Of a stretch of DNA of 42,579 bases, positions 12,040 through 20,359 are shown piece after piece. This stretch comes from Flavobacteriales bacterium. GTDB lineage: Bacteria; Bacteroidota; Bacteroidia; Flavobacteriales; Schleiferiaceae. Each line of letters starts with the position of its first letter. The stretch's first letter is position 1. Location: assembly GCA_007693635.1 (NCBI GenBank), contig REDE01000081.1, forward strand, positions 1 through 42,579, written 5' to 3'. A program made the position numbers and the translations under genes. The notes beneath the pieces were generated by a model, which saw only the letters and a program-made list of their open reading frames with translations, did not search any database and was not told the DNA's origin.

Positions 12040-12041
12040 TG

Positions 12042-12071
12042 TTGCAAAGCTCATTTTTTCACTTATTTTTG
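12042..12071 (+). promoter_or_regulatory. Promoter of gcvH, TTG-N19-TAnnTTTG
   Basis: A TTG at 12042-12044 and TATTTTTG at 12064-12071 are 19 bases apart, matching the Bacteroidota -33/-7 promoter. It begins 3 bases after the sprA stop, so gcvH can be transcribed separately from sprA, with a leader of about 18 bases. Confidence 0.7.
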
Positions 12072-12094
12072 CGCAACTAAAAATTACACATATT

Positions 12095-12472
12095 ATGAAT
12101 ATTCCAAGCGACTTATTGTACACCAAAGATCACGAATGGGTAAAGATTGAAGGCGATATTGCCACTATTGGTATTACCGATTTTGCCCAGCAAGAATTGG
12201 GAGATATCGTTTTCGTAGAAGTTGAAACAATGGGCGAAACACTAGAGCAAGAAGAGGTTTTCGGCTCAGTGGAAGCTGTAAAGACCGTTTCCGATTTATT
12301 TATGCCTGTTTCTGGTGAAGTAATGGAGTTTAACTCAGCTATTGAAGCAGACCCAGAATTAGTCAATCGCGATCCCTATGGCGAGGGCTGGATGGTAAAA
12401 GTTAAATTGACCGATCCTGATAACCGCGAAGGATTACTCGACGCAGCTGCTTACGGTGATTTGATTGGTTAA
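12095..12472 (+). CDS. gcvH: Glycine cleavage system H protein
   Basis: GcvH carries the lipoyl arm that shuttles the aminomethyl group between the P, T and L proteins of the glycine cleavage system. The product has 125 residues, normal for the family. The lipoylation site is Lys63 in [11 protein letters not shown], and the typical EVEPxGE-like segment and C-terminal GEGWMVKVK are present. The ATG at 12095 is preferred over an in-frame upstream start at 12029, which would lie before the promoter and within the end of sprA. The other glycine cleavage genes are not in the window. Placement after sprA is a conserved order in flavobacteria, without an obvious functional link. Confidence 0.97.
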   Translation: MNIPSDLLYTKDHEWVKIEGDIATIGITDFAQQELGDIVFVEVETMGETLEQEEVFGSVEAVKTVSDLFMPVSGEVMEFNSAIEADPELVNRDPYGEGWMVKVKLTDPDNREGLLDAAAYGDLIG

Positions 12473-12479
12473 TTGATTT

Positions 12480-12836
12480 TTGGTGCGTCGCTATTGGCCA
12501 TTTCTCTCTTGGATACTCTTTGTGACCATTATGCTTTGGATACCTTCCAAAGCAGTTCCCCGCAGTATTGCGGCAATGGAAGACTGGATCATTCACGGGG
12601 CAATCATGGCTGTAGCCGCAGTACTTTTGGTATACGCGCGTTTAAATCAAGGTAGCTGGAACAGTTTTGTTGTTTACACTTTACTGTTCTTCACCATTTA
12701 TAGTCTTCTAACAGAGTTTGTTCAGCGGTTTATCCCTGGACGATCATTTAGTTGGAGTGATGTAATTGCCAATCTAACAGGAGTAGTAATTGTTTTGGTT
12801 GCCGTAAGTTTATACCGATTGCGAAACAGGGAATGA
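12480..12836 (+). CDS. VanZ-like membrane protein
   Basis: A 118-residue protein with about four transmembrane helices. The last helix pair carries the VanZ-family pattern LTEFVQRFIPGRSFSWSDVIANLTG (Glu, Gln, PGR, D and N-x-x-G positions). VanZ confers low-level teicoplanin resistance in enterococci; the role of chromosomal relatives is not known. The start is TTG at 12480 or GTG at 12483; the first ATG would remove most of helix one, so a non-ATG start is likely. It follows gcvH by 7 bases and is probably in the same transcript, as in many flavobacterial genomes. Confidence 0.85.
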   Translation: MVRRYWPFLSWILFVTIMLWIPSKAVPRSIAAMEDWIIHGAIMAVAAVLLVYARLNQGSWNSFVVYTLLFFTIYSLLTEFVQRFIPGRSFSWSDVIANLTGVVIVLVAVSLYRLRNRE

Positions 12837-12933
12837 TAATTGATATTTAATTTTACACATTTATCTTTCTGCAATACCTTTACGACCCGAAGCAAGAATG
12901 CCTATTCTGAACTTCATTTAACCATATTACTGT

Positions 12934-13638
12934 ATGAAGAGTAAAAAAAACCCTAAGGTTGATTTAGAGAATAAACGCTCTATTTTCTTTCTAATCGGAA
13001 TGGCCGTAACCATGATGGCCCTGATTATTACTGTAAACTGGAAAACCTATGAGCAACGCATCATGGAGTTTGGTGACCTCGATTTGTTCGTTGACGAAGA
13101 AGTCGTAGAGCAAACCGTTCGTCAGAAAAGAAAACCACCTCCGCCACCTCCACCACCAGAGCAAATTTCGGTTGTGGAAGAAATAGTAGACTTGCAAGAA
13201 GAGTTGATCATTGAGTCTGTTGAGGTTGACCAAGACGACGAGATTGAAGATGTAGATTTCTTCGGTGAGGAAACGGATGAGGTACTTCAATTTGCAGTTG
13301 TTGAGAATAAGCCTGTATTCCCTGGTTGTGAAAATGAAAGATCTGAAGCGGATAGAGAAGCCTGTTTTCAGCGAATGATGAGTCGTCACATCAACAACAA
13401 CTTTAAGTTTCCAGAAATTTCACGATCCATGAACTCTCAAGGTGTTATCGTTGTAAATTTCATTATAGAAAAAGATGGGTCGATTAGTGCCGTTCGAGTT
13501 TTACGTGGAGTAGATGAGGCCTTGGATGCTGAAGCCATTCGCGTTATTAAGAAATTACCCAAATTTGAGCCGGCAAAACAGCGTGGTCGTCCAGTGCGAA
13601 TGTCGTTTAATATGCCAATCAACGCAAGGATTCAGTAA
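12934..13638 (+). CDS. TonB-type energy transducer, first copy
   Basis: TonB proteins pass proton-motive energy from ExbB/ExbD in the inner membrane to outer-membrane receptors. The 234 residues show a cytoplasmic start, one transmembrane helix (about 17-37, IFFLIGMAVTMMALIITV), a short proline run (eight Pro near residue 70), a strongly acidic linker and a C-terminal TonB domain (about 140-234) with GVIVVNFIIEKDGS and FEPAKQRGRPVRMSFNMPI. Two cysteines (FPGCE and the later ACFQ) frame the start of that domain. A near-copy follows at 13821-14528. No ExbB/ExbD genes are visible, so the partner complex lies elsewhere. A strong terminator closes the gene. Confidence 0.9.
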   Translation: MKSKKNPKVDLENKRSIFFLIGMAVTMMALIITVNWKTYEQRIMEFGDLDLFVDEEVVEQTVRQKRKPPPPPPPPEQISVVEEIVDLQEELIIESVEVDQDDEIEDVDFFGEETDEVLQFAVVENKPVFPGCENERSEADREACFQRMMSRHINNNFKFPEISRSMNSQGVIVVNFIIEKDGSISAVRVLRGVDEALDAEAIRVIKKLPKFEPAKQRGRPVRMSFNMPINARIQ

Positions 13639-13661
13639 TTTTTGCAGTATATTTAAAGGAG

Positions 13662-13690
13662 CGCCCGCAAGATTTTGCGGGCGTTTTTTG
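13662..13690 (+). terminator. Intrinsic terminator after first tonB
   Basis: A perfect 9-bp stem (CGCCCGCAA with TTGCGGGCG) and a 4-base loop, followed by six T. It separates the two tonB-type genes, so the second probably has its own promoter, although no exact TAnnTTTG box is visible before it. Confidence 0.9.
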
Positions 13691-13820
13691 TTTGTTCTCA
13701 TTCGTGGTTTCTGGAATGAAAATTGTTAAATATTTCGAAATTCAACATTGGATTTGAGAGTGTTGAGTTTCTCTTTAAGCTTCATATTGGAGCAATGTTT
13801 AACCCTAATTTCTATTTCAA

Positions 13821-14528
13821 ATGAAGACAAACAAATTCTCAAAACACGATTTAGAGACCGCACGCCCAATTCTTTTTTTGGTTGGCTTGAGCTTGTCGCT
13901 ATTCGCCTTTATTCTGGTTATTAACTGGAAGACCTACGAATTAATCGCCTCACCAATTACCAGTCAGGAGTTGATTTTTGAGGAAGAGCAAATGATGCAG
14001 ACTTTTCGTTCCAAGCCTGCAGCGCCGCCTCCGCCAAGTACAGTATCGGACATGCTTGAGCCGGTACCCGAGCTGATTGAGCTGAAAATTGAGCTAATGA
14101 TTGATTCGGTAGACCCTTCGGCAGAAGAACCTCTGGAGGAAGTAGGCTTGCAGCCGGAAGAGTCTGATGAGGTTTTTAATTTTGCTGCAGTGGATAAAAA
14201 GCCCATTTTTCCCGGTTGCGAAAGCGGTAAAACTGAAGACGAAAGAAGCAATTGTTTTCAAGAAAATATGTTTGCTCATTTTAGCAACAAATTTCGTTTT
14301 CCCGAAGTTTCACGCCAGGCGAAATCACAAGGGGTTATTGTAGTCAACTTTATCATCGAAAAAGATGGCACCGTATCATCGGCAAAGGTATTGCGCGGTG
14401 TGGACGATGCTTTAGACGCCGAGGCCCTGCGCGTTATCAATCAACTTCCCGTATTCGAACCCGCTAAGCATAAGGGGCGCGCGGTTCGTATGTCGTTCAA
14501 TATGCCTATAAATGCAAGCATGAAATAA
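13821..14528 (+). CDS. TonB-type energy transducer, second copy
   Basis: A 235-residue paralogue of the gene just upstream with the same plan: single transmembrane helix (about 15-36), short proline stretch (APPPPS), acidic linker and C-terminal TonB domain. The C-terminal 65 or so residues are close to the first copy (GVIVVNFIIEKDGT, VLRGVDDALDAEALRVI, FEPAKHKGRAVRMSFNMPI), while the linker differs freely, as expected after an older tandem duplication. The pair of cysteines (FPGCE and NCFQ) is kept. The proline run is much shorter than in the first copy. The two may serve different receptors; this is inference. Confidence 0.9.
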   Translation: MKTNKFSKHDLETARPILFLVGLSLSLFAFILVINWKTYELIASPITSQELIFEEEQMMQTFRSKPAAPPPPSTVSDMLEPVPELIELKIELMIDSVDPSAEEPLEEVGLQPEESDEVFNFAAVDKKPIFPGCESGKTEDERSNCFQENMFAHFSNKFRFPEVSRQAKSQGVIVVNFIIEKDGTVSSAKVLRGVDDALDAEALRVINQLPVFEPAKHKGRAVRMSFNMPINASMK

Positions 14529-14538
14529 CGAATCTATA

Positions 14539-14581
14539 AAAGTTGATGCAAATATGTATACCTTTGCGTCAACTTTTTTTT
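14539..14581 (+). terminator. Terminator after second tonB, overlapping hemJ promoter box
   Basis: A 14-bp stem (14539-14552 with 14563-14576, one T-G wobble pair) and a 10-base loop, followed by eight T that run up to the hemJ ATG at 14582. The loop and right arm contain the -7 box of hemJ. Confidence 0.8.
14559..14566 (+). promoter_or_regulatory. -7 box for hemJ inside the terminator hairpin
   Basis: TACCTTTG is an exact -7 consensus match. Its 3' half is the start of the right arm of the terminator stem. The transcript would start near 14571, leaving a leader of about 10 bases. No TTG is found 17-23 bases upstream. Confidence 0.5.
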
Positions 14582-15130
14582 ATGCTCTACTTAAAGGCAC
14601 TTCACATCATTTTTGTGGTAACTTGGTTTGCCGGCTTATTTTATATTGTACGCTTGTTTGTATATCAAGCGGAGGCCCAACACGAGGATGAACTTCGGCG
14701 CAGCATTCTTTTTGATCAATTTTCCATCATGCAAAAGCGTCTGTGGTATGGCATCACATGGCCTTCAGCAATTCTGACTTTAATCTTTGGTCACTTGGTG
14801 TTATTTCTCGGCAATTGGCATCCTTTGCTTTTCCAGAGTGGTGGTGCATGGTTGACCGTAAAATACATTCTTGTATGGTTGCTTTTCGGTTACCACATTT
14901 GGTGTCATCTGATTTTCAAACAGCAGCAATTAAAAGTTTTCAGATGGAATGGAATGCAGCTCCGTATTTGGAACGAAGTTGCCACACTATTCTTAATAAG
15001 CATTGTTTTTCTCGTGGTCGTAAAAAACACCATGAGTTTACTCTACGGGGTAGTAGGATTAGTGCTTTTCGCCGCCGCTTTGATGCTGGCTATACGTCTG
15101 TACAAACGACTGCGCGAAAGTTCAAATTAA
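14582..15130 (+). CDS. hemJ: Protoporphyrinogen IX oxidase HemJ
   Basis: HemJ oxidises protoporphyrinogen IX to protoporphyrin IX, the penultimate step of heme synthesis, at the inner membrane. The 182-residue product has four to five transmembrane helices. The N-terminal segment LKALHIIFVVTWFAGLFYIVRLFVY carries the conserved His and the WFAGLFYxxRLFVYHxEA-type signature; a GGAWLTVKYILVWLL segment holds the conserved Lys. The ATG at 14582 is chosen over a TTG at 14543, which would add residues encoded by the terminator hairpin and would lie before the promoter. The gene ends inside a TTAA that also holds the stop of the convergent trhO. Confidence 0.9.
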   Translation: MLYLKALHIIFVVTWFAGLFYIVRLFVYQAEAQHEDELRRSILFDQFSIMQKRLWYGITWPSAILTLIFGHLVLFLGNWHPLLFQSGGAWLTVKYILVWLLFGYHIWCHLIFKQQQLKVFRWNGMQLRIWNEVATLFLISIVFLVVVKNTMSLLYGVVGLVLFAAALMLAIRLYKRLRESSN

Positions 15131-16179
15131 TCTACGCAATTTGGCGTCTCCTGCATTCTGCGACGAAATCGCTGAAATGCTTTTTTGGCTTCGCTTTTTC
15201 TGTGCTGGTTTCTTTCCTCTTCGCTCATGTGAATAACCGTTTGGCAGGTCGTTGAGCAGGTTTTTTCAAATTTATGACCGCAGTTTTCACACTGAATAAA
15301 CAGTAAATTGCAATCTACATTGGCGCAATTTACATGCGTATCACATGGGGCTCCACATTGGTGGCATGAAGAAATAATATCGTCGGAAATACGTTCGCCA
15401 AGTCGGTCATCAAAGACAAAGTTCTTTCCACGGAATCGGTTTACAAGCCCCTTATCACTTACTTGACGATGATAATCGATGATTCCTCCCAAGAGTTGAT
15501 TGACGTTTTCAAATCCATGATGACGCAGCCACGCACTGGCTTTTTCGCAACGAATTCCACCGGTGCAATACAACATGATGGGTTTGTCTTCCTTGCCTTT
15601 AAGCATTTCTAAAACTTCGGGTAACTCTTCACGGAAGGTTTCCGCTTCCGGACAAATCGCTTTTTCAAAATGACCAATTTCTGATTCATAGTGGTTGCGC
15701 ATATCGACCACAATAGAGTCTTCAACATCCAACAACGCATTCCACTGATCGGCAGTGAGGTGTTTCCCAACGTTGGTTACATCAAAGAAATCATCAGCTA
15801 ATCCGTCTGCTACAATCTTGCCTCTGACTTTTACAGTAAGTTTTAAAAATGATTTTCCGTTGTCTTCTACGGCCTCCTTGATGGGGATTCCACTGAAGTA
15901 TGTGATGCTATTTAGGTCCTCTAAAAATGCATCATAGAGGTGTTCGGGAACATTCATTTGGGCATTGATTCCTTCTCGTGCAATATAGATTCTGCCCAGA
16001 CAATTAAATTGGCTCCAACGATCAAAAAGCATATCCCGCATTTCCTGCGGTTGATCGATAATTACGTAGCGATAGAACGAAATGGTTTTTCGCTGAAAAG
16101 TCTCCGCATCTAAACGAGCTTGGAGTTCTTTTCTTCCTAAACGATTTACTAAGCCTTTTTTATGCGCGTTGGGATCCAT
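15127..16179 (-). CDS. trhO: tRNA uridine(34) hydroxylase TrhO, rhodanese family
   Basis: TrhO performs oxygen-dependent hydroxylation of uridine 34 in tRNA anticodons, the first step toward 5-carboxymethoxy- or methoxyuridine. The 350-residue product has the N-terminal UPF0176 domain (YRYVIIDQPQEMRD, GRIYIAREGINAQMN), a rhodanese domain with catalytic Cys in CTGGIRCEK at about residue 205, and a C-terminal cysteine-rich tail (CHQCGAPC, CANVDCN, CENCGHKF, CSTTC) that may bind zinc. The ATG at 16179 is used: an upstream ATG at 16215 lies before the -7 box at 16193-16200. The 3' end overlaps hemJ by four bases. It is divergent from a second rhodanese-fold gene. Confidence 0.95.
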   Translation of the reverse strand: MDPNAHKKGLVNRLGRKELQARLDAETFQRKTISFYRYVIIDQPQEMRDMLFDRWSQFNCLGRIYIAREGINAQMNVPEHLYDAFLEDLNSITYFSGIPIKEAVEDNGKSFLKLTVKVRGKIVADGLADDFFDVTNVGKHLTADQWNALLDVEDSIVVDMRNHYESEIGHFEKAICPEAETFREELPEVLEMLKGKEDKPIMLYCTGGIRCEKASAWLRHHGFENVNQLLGGIIDYHRQVSDKGLVNRFRGKNFVFDDRLGERISDDIISSCHQCGAPCDTHVNCANVDCNLLFIQCENCGHKFEKTCSTTCQTVIHMSEEERNQHRKSEAKKAFQRFRRRMQETPNCVD

Positions 16180-16192
16180 AGCAATTTTTTTG

Positions 16193-16200
16193 CAAAGGTA
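16193..16200 (-). promoter_or_regulatory. -7 box for trhO
   Basis: Reads TACCTTTG on the minus strand, exact consensus. It decides the trhO start at 16179 and gives a leader of about 9 bases. Confidence 0.55.
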
Positions 16201-16264
16201 CTTTTTTATTAGCAAGCGAGAAAATGACCTATGGAAAGGTTAGGCTCCTCAAGAAAATTTAATG

Positions 16265-16272
16265 TACCTTTG
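16265..16272 (+). promoter_or_regulatory. -7 box for rhodanese-fold lipoprotein
   Basis: TACCTTTG, identical to the divergent trhO box 64 bases away. It lies 32 bases before the ATG at 16304 and after an in-frame ATG at 16262, which is therefore excluded as a start. Confidence 0.55.
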
Positions 16273-16303
16273 TGGCATCCTCATTTTATTCGACGGATTC
16301 TTT

Positions 16304-16705
16304 ATGAGAAAAAATATCTTTCTGTTGCTTACTGTTATGGCAACTGTTTTCCTTTCGGGATGTAACGGAACCGACGGACCGGTAGTTTGGGTCAAAGCAG
16401 ATGACTTTGCTCGACTCGTGAAAAAGTATCCAGGGGCACTAATCATCGACTTGCGTAGTCGTGATGATTTTGATGTTGATCATTGGCCTGGCGCAGTTCC
16501 TCTTCACTATGAACATGAAGAATTTGAAGGCTTTCTGCGTCAATTATCACCGCGCCAGGTATACTTGATGTATGACTACAACGGTAAGCAAAGCAAGAAA
16601 GTTGCTTCGATTATGGAGGGTTTATACTTTCAAAAAGTTTATGCCGTTCGCGGCGGTTGGGAGCGCATACAAGTTTGGCAAGAAAAAGAATTGCGGCCTT
16701 CATAA
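16304..16705 (+). CDS. Rhodanese-fold lipoprotein lacking the catalytic Cys
   Basis: A 133-residue protein with a lipoprotein signal (MRKNIFLLLTVMATVFLSGC, lipobox LSGC), so it is anchored in the envelope. The rest is a single rhodanese fold: ALIIDLRSRDDFDVDHWPGAVPLHY, the YLMYDYNGKQSKKVA loop and VYAVRGGWERIQVWQ. In active rhodaneses the loop begins with a Cys (C-x-x-G-x-R-S); here the place reads Asp in DYNGKQS, so sulfur transfer by the usual route is unlikely. It may bind rather than cut its ligand. It is followed after 54 bases by a heme c lipoprotein, also envelope-bound, and may work with it. Confidence 0.85.
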   Translation: MRKNIFLLLTVMATVFLSGCNGTDGPVVWVKADDFARLVKKYPGALIIDLRSRDDFDVDHWPGAVPLHYEHEEFEGFLRQLSPRQVYLMYDYNGKQSKKVASIMEGLYFQKVYAVRGGWERIQVWQEKELRPS

Positions 16706-16759
16706 ACGCTTTCAAGCAATTGCCAATTAACATTATTTAATCACAAAATATCTTTTGCG

Positions 16760-17431
16760 ATGTTGAGAAAAAAAAGTATAGCAGTAGTTGGAATTTTAGC
16801 ATTAGCCATTGCGTGTATGCAAAATGAGCAGGATAAAATCATTCGTGTGCAAGAGGAAGAACAAACCTCTTTTGATGTTTCAAAATTTACAGGCAATATC
16901 AATCGCGACGGACGAATGATTGTCGAAGAGGTCTCAGAAGCTTTTGCCGGCTTTTTAGGTAAATCAATTGCCGAGCATGGCGTATTGGGCTCGATAGGTT
17001 TTTGTAATGAGAATGCTTTTCCATTTATGGACTCCCTAGCGCATTATTATGGTGTGAATCTCAAGCGAACGGCCCTACGTTATCGCAATCCCGATAATAA
17101 GCCAGATACACTGGATCGTATCATGCTTGAAAATATGGAAAAAGAAGCGGCCCAAGGCGCTGAACCCGGACCGAAGAGCATCAAATTTTCCAGTGGAGAG
17201 TCGGTATACTATTCGCCTATTATCATGAAACCTTTGTGTTTACAATGTCACGGAATCAAGATGCGCGGTGATATTCAGGATGAAGTGTGGGCAAAAATAC
17301 GTGAACTCTACCCGGAAGATGTCGCTTACGATTTTAATCTAAACGAGCTTCGCGGTGCTTGGGGCGTACTTTTCCCTAACGAATATCGCGCTCGTAGAGG
17401 TAAACCAGACCCTATTGCTATCCCCAAATAG
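16760..17431 (+). CDS. Tll0287-like (DUF3365) heme c lipoprotein
   Basis: A 223-residue envelope protein. The N-terminus MLRKKSIAVVGILALAIAC is a lipoprotein signal with the Cys of the lipobox at residue 19. The body matches the Tll0287-like/DUF3365 family, which has a PAS-like fold and one covalently bound heme c: the CxxCH motif is CLQCH at residues 160-164, and the family pattern LKRTALRYRNPDNKPD precedes it, with LRGAWGVLFP near the end. Related domains occur alone or as sensors in histidine kinases. It probably senses redox state or a small ligand, but no partner kinase is present. The ABC exporter follows 6 bases later. Confidence 0.88.
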   Translation: MLRKKSIAVVGILALAIACMQNEQDKIIRVQEEEQTSFDVSKFTGNINRDGRMIVEEVSEAFAGFLGKSIAEHGVLGSIGFCNENAFPFMDSLAHYYGVNLKRTALRYRNPDNKPDTLDRIMLENMEKEAAQGAEPGPKSIKFSSGESVYYSPIIMKPLCLQCHGIKMRGDIQDEVWAKIRELYPEDVAYDFNLNELRGAWGVLFPNEYRARRGKPDPIAIPK

Positions 17432-17437
17432 TACAAT

Positions 17438-19243
17438 TTGAAGTCTTTCAGAAAACTTTGGCCGTACGCTAAACCGTATTCTTCCAGCATCTTTTTTCAC
17501 GTCTTGTTTAATGCATTGGCAATTTTATTCGCCCTTGCATCAATAGGTCTCGTGGTGCCCGTATTGCAAATTATTTTTGAAAATACCCCGGAAGTCCAAG
17601 GCGACCCTACCTGGATAGGTGATAGAGTTAAGCACTATTTCTACCGTTCCATACAAGAAAAAATCAGTGAAACCTCAAAGGGTGACGCACTCTTTTTGGT
17701 CGTAGTATGGGTTATCGTTGCGTTTTTTCTAAAAAACACATTCCGATATTTGGCCATGTACGTTATTGCGCCTCTGCGTAACGGAATCACACGCGACCTT
17801 CGCAATGCAATGCACCGGAAGGTTCTCGAATTACCACTAGGGTATTTCTCAGAGCGCAAAAAGGGCGATATCATCTCCCGAATGACCAATGATTTGAAGG
17901 AGATAGAGTGGGCTGCTTTGATGACTATTGAACTCATTTTCCGGGAGCCCATCATGATCTTGGCGTCTTTAGGGGTGCTCATTTATATGAATGCAAAACT
18001 CACGATTTTTGTTTTGATAATGCTGCCTGTGGTTTCATTCATCATCACACGAGTTGGGCGTAGTTTGAAAAAATCTTCCCGGAGTGCTCAGGAATATATG
18101 GGTGACTTGATGGCGCGAATTGATGAGACCGTCGGTGGATTGCGTATTCTCAAAGCGTTTAATGCTGAAAAGCACAAACAGCAGACTTTTGAAGTTGCCA
18201 ATGATCGCTACTTTGGCATGATGAATCGGGTTTTACGTCGCAGTGATTTGGCGAGTCCTCTATCGGAAACTCTTGGAGCTTCAATTATGGCGATTGTAAT
18301 CTGGTTTGGAGGTCAAATAGTTATCAATAGCGAATCTTTCGGCCCCGAGCAGTTTATTGCCTACATTCTGTTTTTTTACCAAATCATTCCACCGGCAAAA
18401 GCCCTTTCCAAAGCGAGTTTCCACATCCAAAGAGCCGACGCGGCATCTACGCGTATTTTGTCTTTACTCAATGCGGAAAATGCTATAGTAGATCCGGATA
18501 AACCAGTAGAAGTACCCGTTTTTTCTCGGGCAATTCAATTTAATAACGTGCGGTTTTCCTATGGAGAAAATATCGTATTGAACGACTTAAACTTACAAAT
18601 TGATTCCGGAAAAACTGTTGCTCTTGTAGGTCTGTCGGGTAGCGGTAAAACTTCCATTGCCAATCTCATTCCGCGTTTTTACGATGTCGACTCGGGTTCT
18701 GTGAGCATCGATGGGATTGATATCCGTGCAATTAGCTTGCAAGATCTACGCAAGCAGATGGGGATAGTCGGACAAGAGGCCATTCTCTTTAATGATACAA
18801 TCCACAATAACATCGCCTTGGGTAAACCCACAGCCGATCGTGCAGAGGTCATTGAGGCGGCGCGCGTTGCTCATGCGCACGATTTTATTATGGAATTACC
18901 TGAAGGCTACGATACTAATATTGGTGATTTGGGAATGCGACTCTCTGGTGGCCAGCGTCAAAGACTATCCATAGCTCGCGCGATCCTTAAAAACCCCGCC
19001 ATACTTATTCTTGACGAGGCGACTTCAGCCTTGGATACTGAATCGGAAAGATTGGTGCAAGATGCCCTCGAAGCTTTAATGAAGAATCGAACTTCACTCG
19101 TTATTGCTCACCGCTTATCGACGATTCGCAACGCTGATCGAATCATTGTCCTAGACCGAGGGAACATCGTAGAACAAGGTACCCATGAAGACCTTCTTGC
19201 TAAGGAAGGTACATATTACCGTTTGTGGTCGCTTCAAGCTTAA
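17438..19243 (+). CDS. ABC exporter, MsbA-like, fused membrane and ATPase domains
   Basis: A 601-residue half-transporter: six transmembrane helices in residues 1-330 and a nucleotide-binding domain at about 355-600. Walker A is GLSGSGKTS (about 398-406), the signature LSGGQRQR is at about 502, Walker B ILILDEATSALD at about 521, and the switch His is in IAHRLSTI. Two copies would pair to export a lipid or other hydrophobic compound; MsbA itself flips lipid A. The start is a TTG at 17438, six bases after the heme lipoprotein, since no ATG gives helix one. A glycosyltransferase gene follows after 4 bases, which suits a role in lipid or glycan export. The exact substrate is not known. Confidence 0.92.
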   Translation: MKSFRKLWPYAKPYSSSIFFHVLFNALAILFALASIGLVVPVLQIIFENTPEVQGDPTWIGDRVKHYFYRSIQEKISETSKGDALFLVVVWVIVAFFLKNTFRYLAMYVIAPLRNGITRDLRNAMHRKVLELPLGYFSERKKGDIISRMTNDLKEIEWAALMTIELIFREPIMILASLGVLIYMNAKLTIFVLIMLPVVSFIITRVGRSLKKSSRSAQEYMGDLMARIDETVGGLRILKAFNAEKHKQQTFEVANDRYFGMMNRVLRRSDLASPLSETLGASIMAIVIWFGGQIVINSESFGPEQFIAYILFFYQIIPPAKALSKASFHIQRADAASTRILSLLNAENAIVDPDKPVEVPVFSRAIQFNNVRFSYGENIVLNDLNLQIDSGKTVALVGLSGSGKTSIANLIPRFYDVDSGSVSIDGIDIRAISLQDLRKQMGIVGQEAILFNDTIHNNIALGKPTADRAEVIEAARVAHAHDFIMELPEGYDTNIGDLGMRLSGGQRQRLSIARAILKNPAILILDEATSALDTESERLVQDALEALMKNRTSLVIAHRLSTIRNADRIIVLDRGNIVEQGTHEDLLAKEGTYYRLWSLQA

Positions 19244-19247
19244 TGAC

Positions 19248-20357
19248 ATGCACATTCTTGTAAATACTCGTTTGCTGCTGCCAGGTCGTTTTACCGGCGT
19301 AGAATGGTTTACTTTTGAAACACTTCGCAGGTTGGTGAAATGGCATCCAGACGTGAAGTTTAGCTTTTTGTTTGATCGTCCTTATCACCAAGATTTTGTC
19401 TTTGGTGACAATGTTCAGCCAATCGTTGCGCATCCTCAATCGCGTCATCCATTTTTGTGGTATCTCTGGTTTGAATATTCGGTACCTAAGGTAATCGAGG
19501 CTACCAAACCCGACCTGTTTTTATCTCCCGACGGATTTTTATCGCTTAAAGCTACAATCCCGCAAATATCGGTTATCCACGATCTGAATTTTGTACATCA
19601 ACCTGAGGGCTTGCCTTGGCTAACCGGGTGGTATTACCGTTATTTTTTTGAGAAATTTGCGGAAAAAGCAACACGTATTGCCACAGTTTCTCATTATTCG
19701 GCAAATGACATAGCCACGACCTATAATTTTGATACAAATCGCATAGATGTTATAGGTAATGGAGTTGGCGATGACTTTTTTCCAACCAAAGAAATTCCCG
19801 ATTTACTAGAATTGGATTCGAAACCATACTTTTTGTTCGTTGGTTCTCTCAATCCTCGAAAAAACATTCTCGGTATGCTGAAGTCATTTGAGTTATTTAA
19901 ACTCAAATACAATCTTCCACATAAACTTGTAATCGTTGGCGACCCCATGTTTAAATTGTCTGAAATGCAGTCTTTCTATTCTGCCATGCAATTTAAAAGT
20001 GATGTAATTTTTGCCGGTAGACGGGAGGGGAGCGACCTCAATAAACTCTACGCGCACGCCACTGCTTTGTGGTTTGTATCCTTTTTTGAGGGTTTTGGTA
20101 TTCCTATTATTGAGGCATTTCGAGCCGGGTGTCCTGTCCTTACGAGCACTACGACATCGATGCCTGAGGTTGCAGGAAACGCGGCAATTCTGCAAGAACC
20201 AGAAAATATTGAAGGCATTGCACGGGATATGTATAACCTGGCTACAGACACTCTTTTGGTGGATCAATTAAAATCTAAGGGCACGCTGCGTGCTCAATAC
20301 TATACGTGGGATAAGGCCGCGGAACGACTCTGGGATTGTATCAATAAATCACTTTAA
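19248..20357 (+). CDS. Glycosyltransferase family 4 (GT-B fold)
   Basis: A 369-residue cytoplasmic glycosyltransferase. The N-terminal Rossmann half starts [10 protein letters not shown] and contains the [11 protein letters not shown] acceptor-side segment. The C-terminal half has [12 protein letters not shown] (nucleotide-sugar loop) and the family-4 motif [18 protein letters not shown] with its two Glu seven residues apart, then MPEVAGNAA. It retains sugar configuration and probably acts in polysaccharide or lipopolysaccharide synthesis. An upstream in-frame ATG at 19185 lies deep in the ABC gene; the ATG at 19248, four bases after that stop, gives the normal N-terminus. It sits between an ABC exporter and rnhB in one tight run. 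The sugar is unknown. Confidence 0.92.
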   Translation: MHILVNTRLLLPGRFTGVEWFTFETLRRLVKWHPDVKFSFLFDRPYHQDFVFGDNVQPIVAHPQSRHPFLWYLWFEYSVPKVIEATKPDLFLSPDGFLSLKATIPQISVIHDLNFVHQPEGLPWLTGWYYRYFFEKFAEKATRIATVSHYSANDIATTYNFDTNRIDVIGNGVGDDFFPTKEIPDLLELDSKPYFLFVGSLNPRKNILGMLKSFELFKLKYNLPHKLVIVGDPMFKLSEMQSFYSAMQFKSDVIFAGRREGSDLNKLYAHATALWFVSFFEGFGIPIIEAFRAGCPVLTSTTTSMPEVAGNAAILQEPENIEGIARDMYNLATDTLLVDQLKSKGTLRAQYYTWDKAAERLWDCINKSL

Positions 20358-20359
20358 AC

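Noticed and set aside
12029-12094. Upstream start for GcvH
   Set aside because: It overlaps the end of sprA and lies before the gcvH promoter; the standard N-terminus is at 12095.
12991-13389. A 132-codon minus-strand frame opposite the first tonB
   Set aside because: Antisense shadow of the acidic and proline-rich linker; no protein features.
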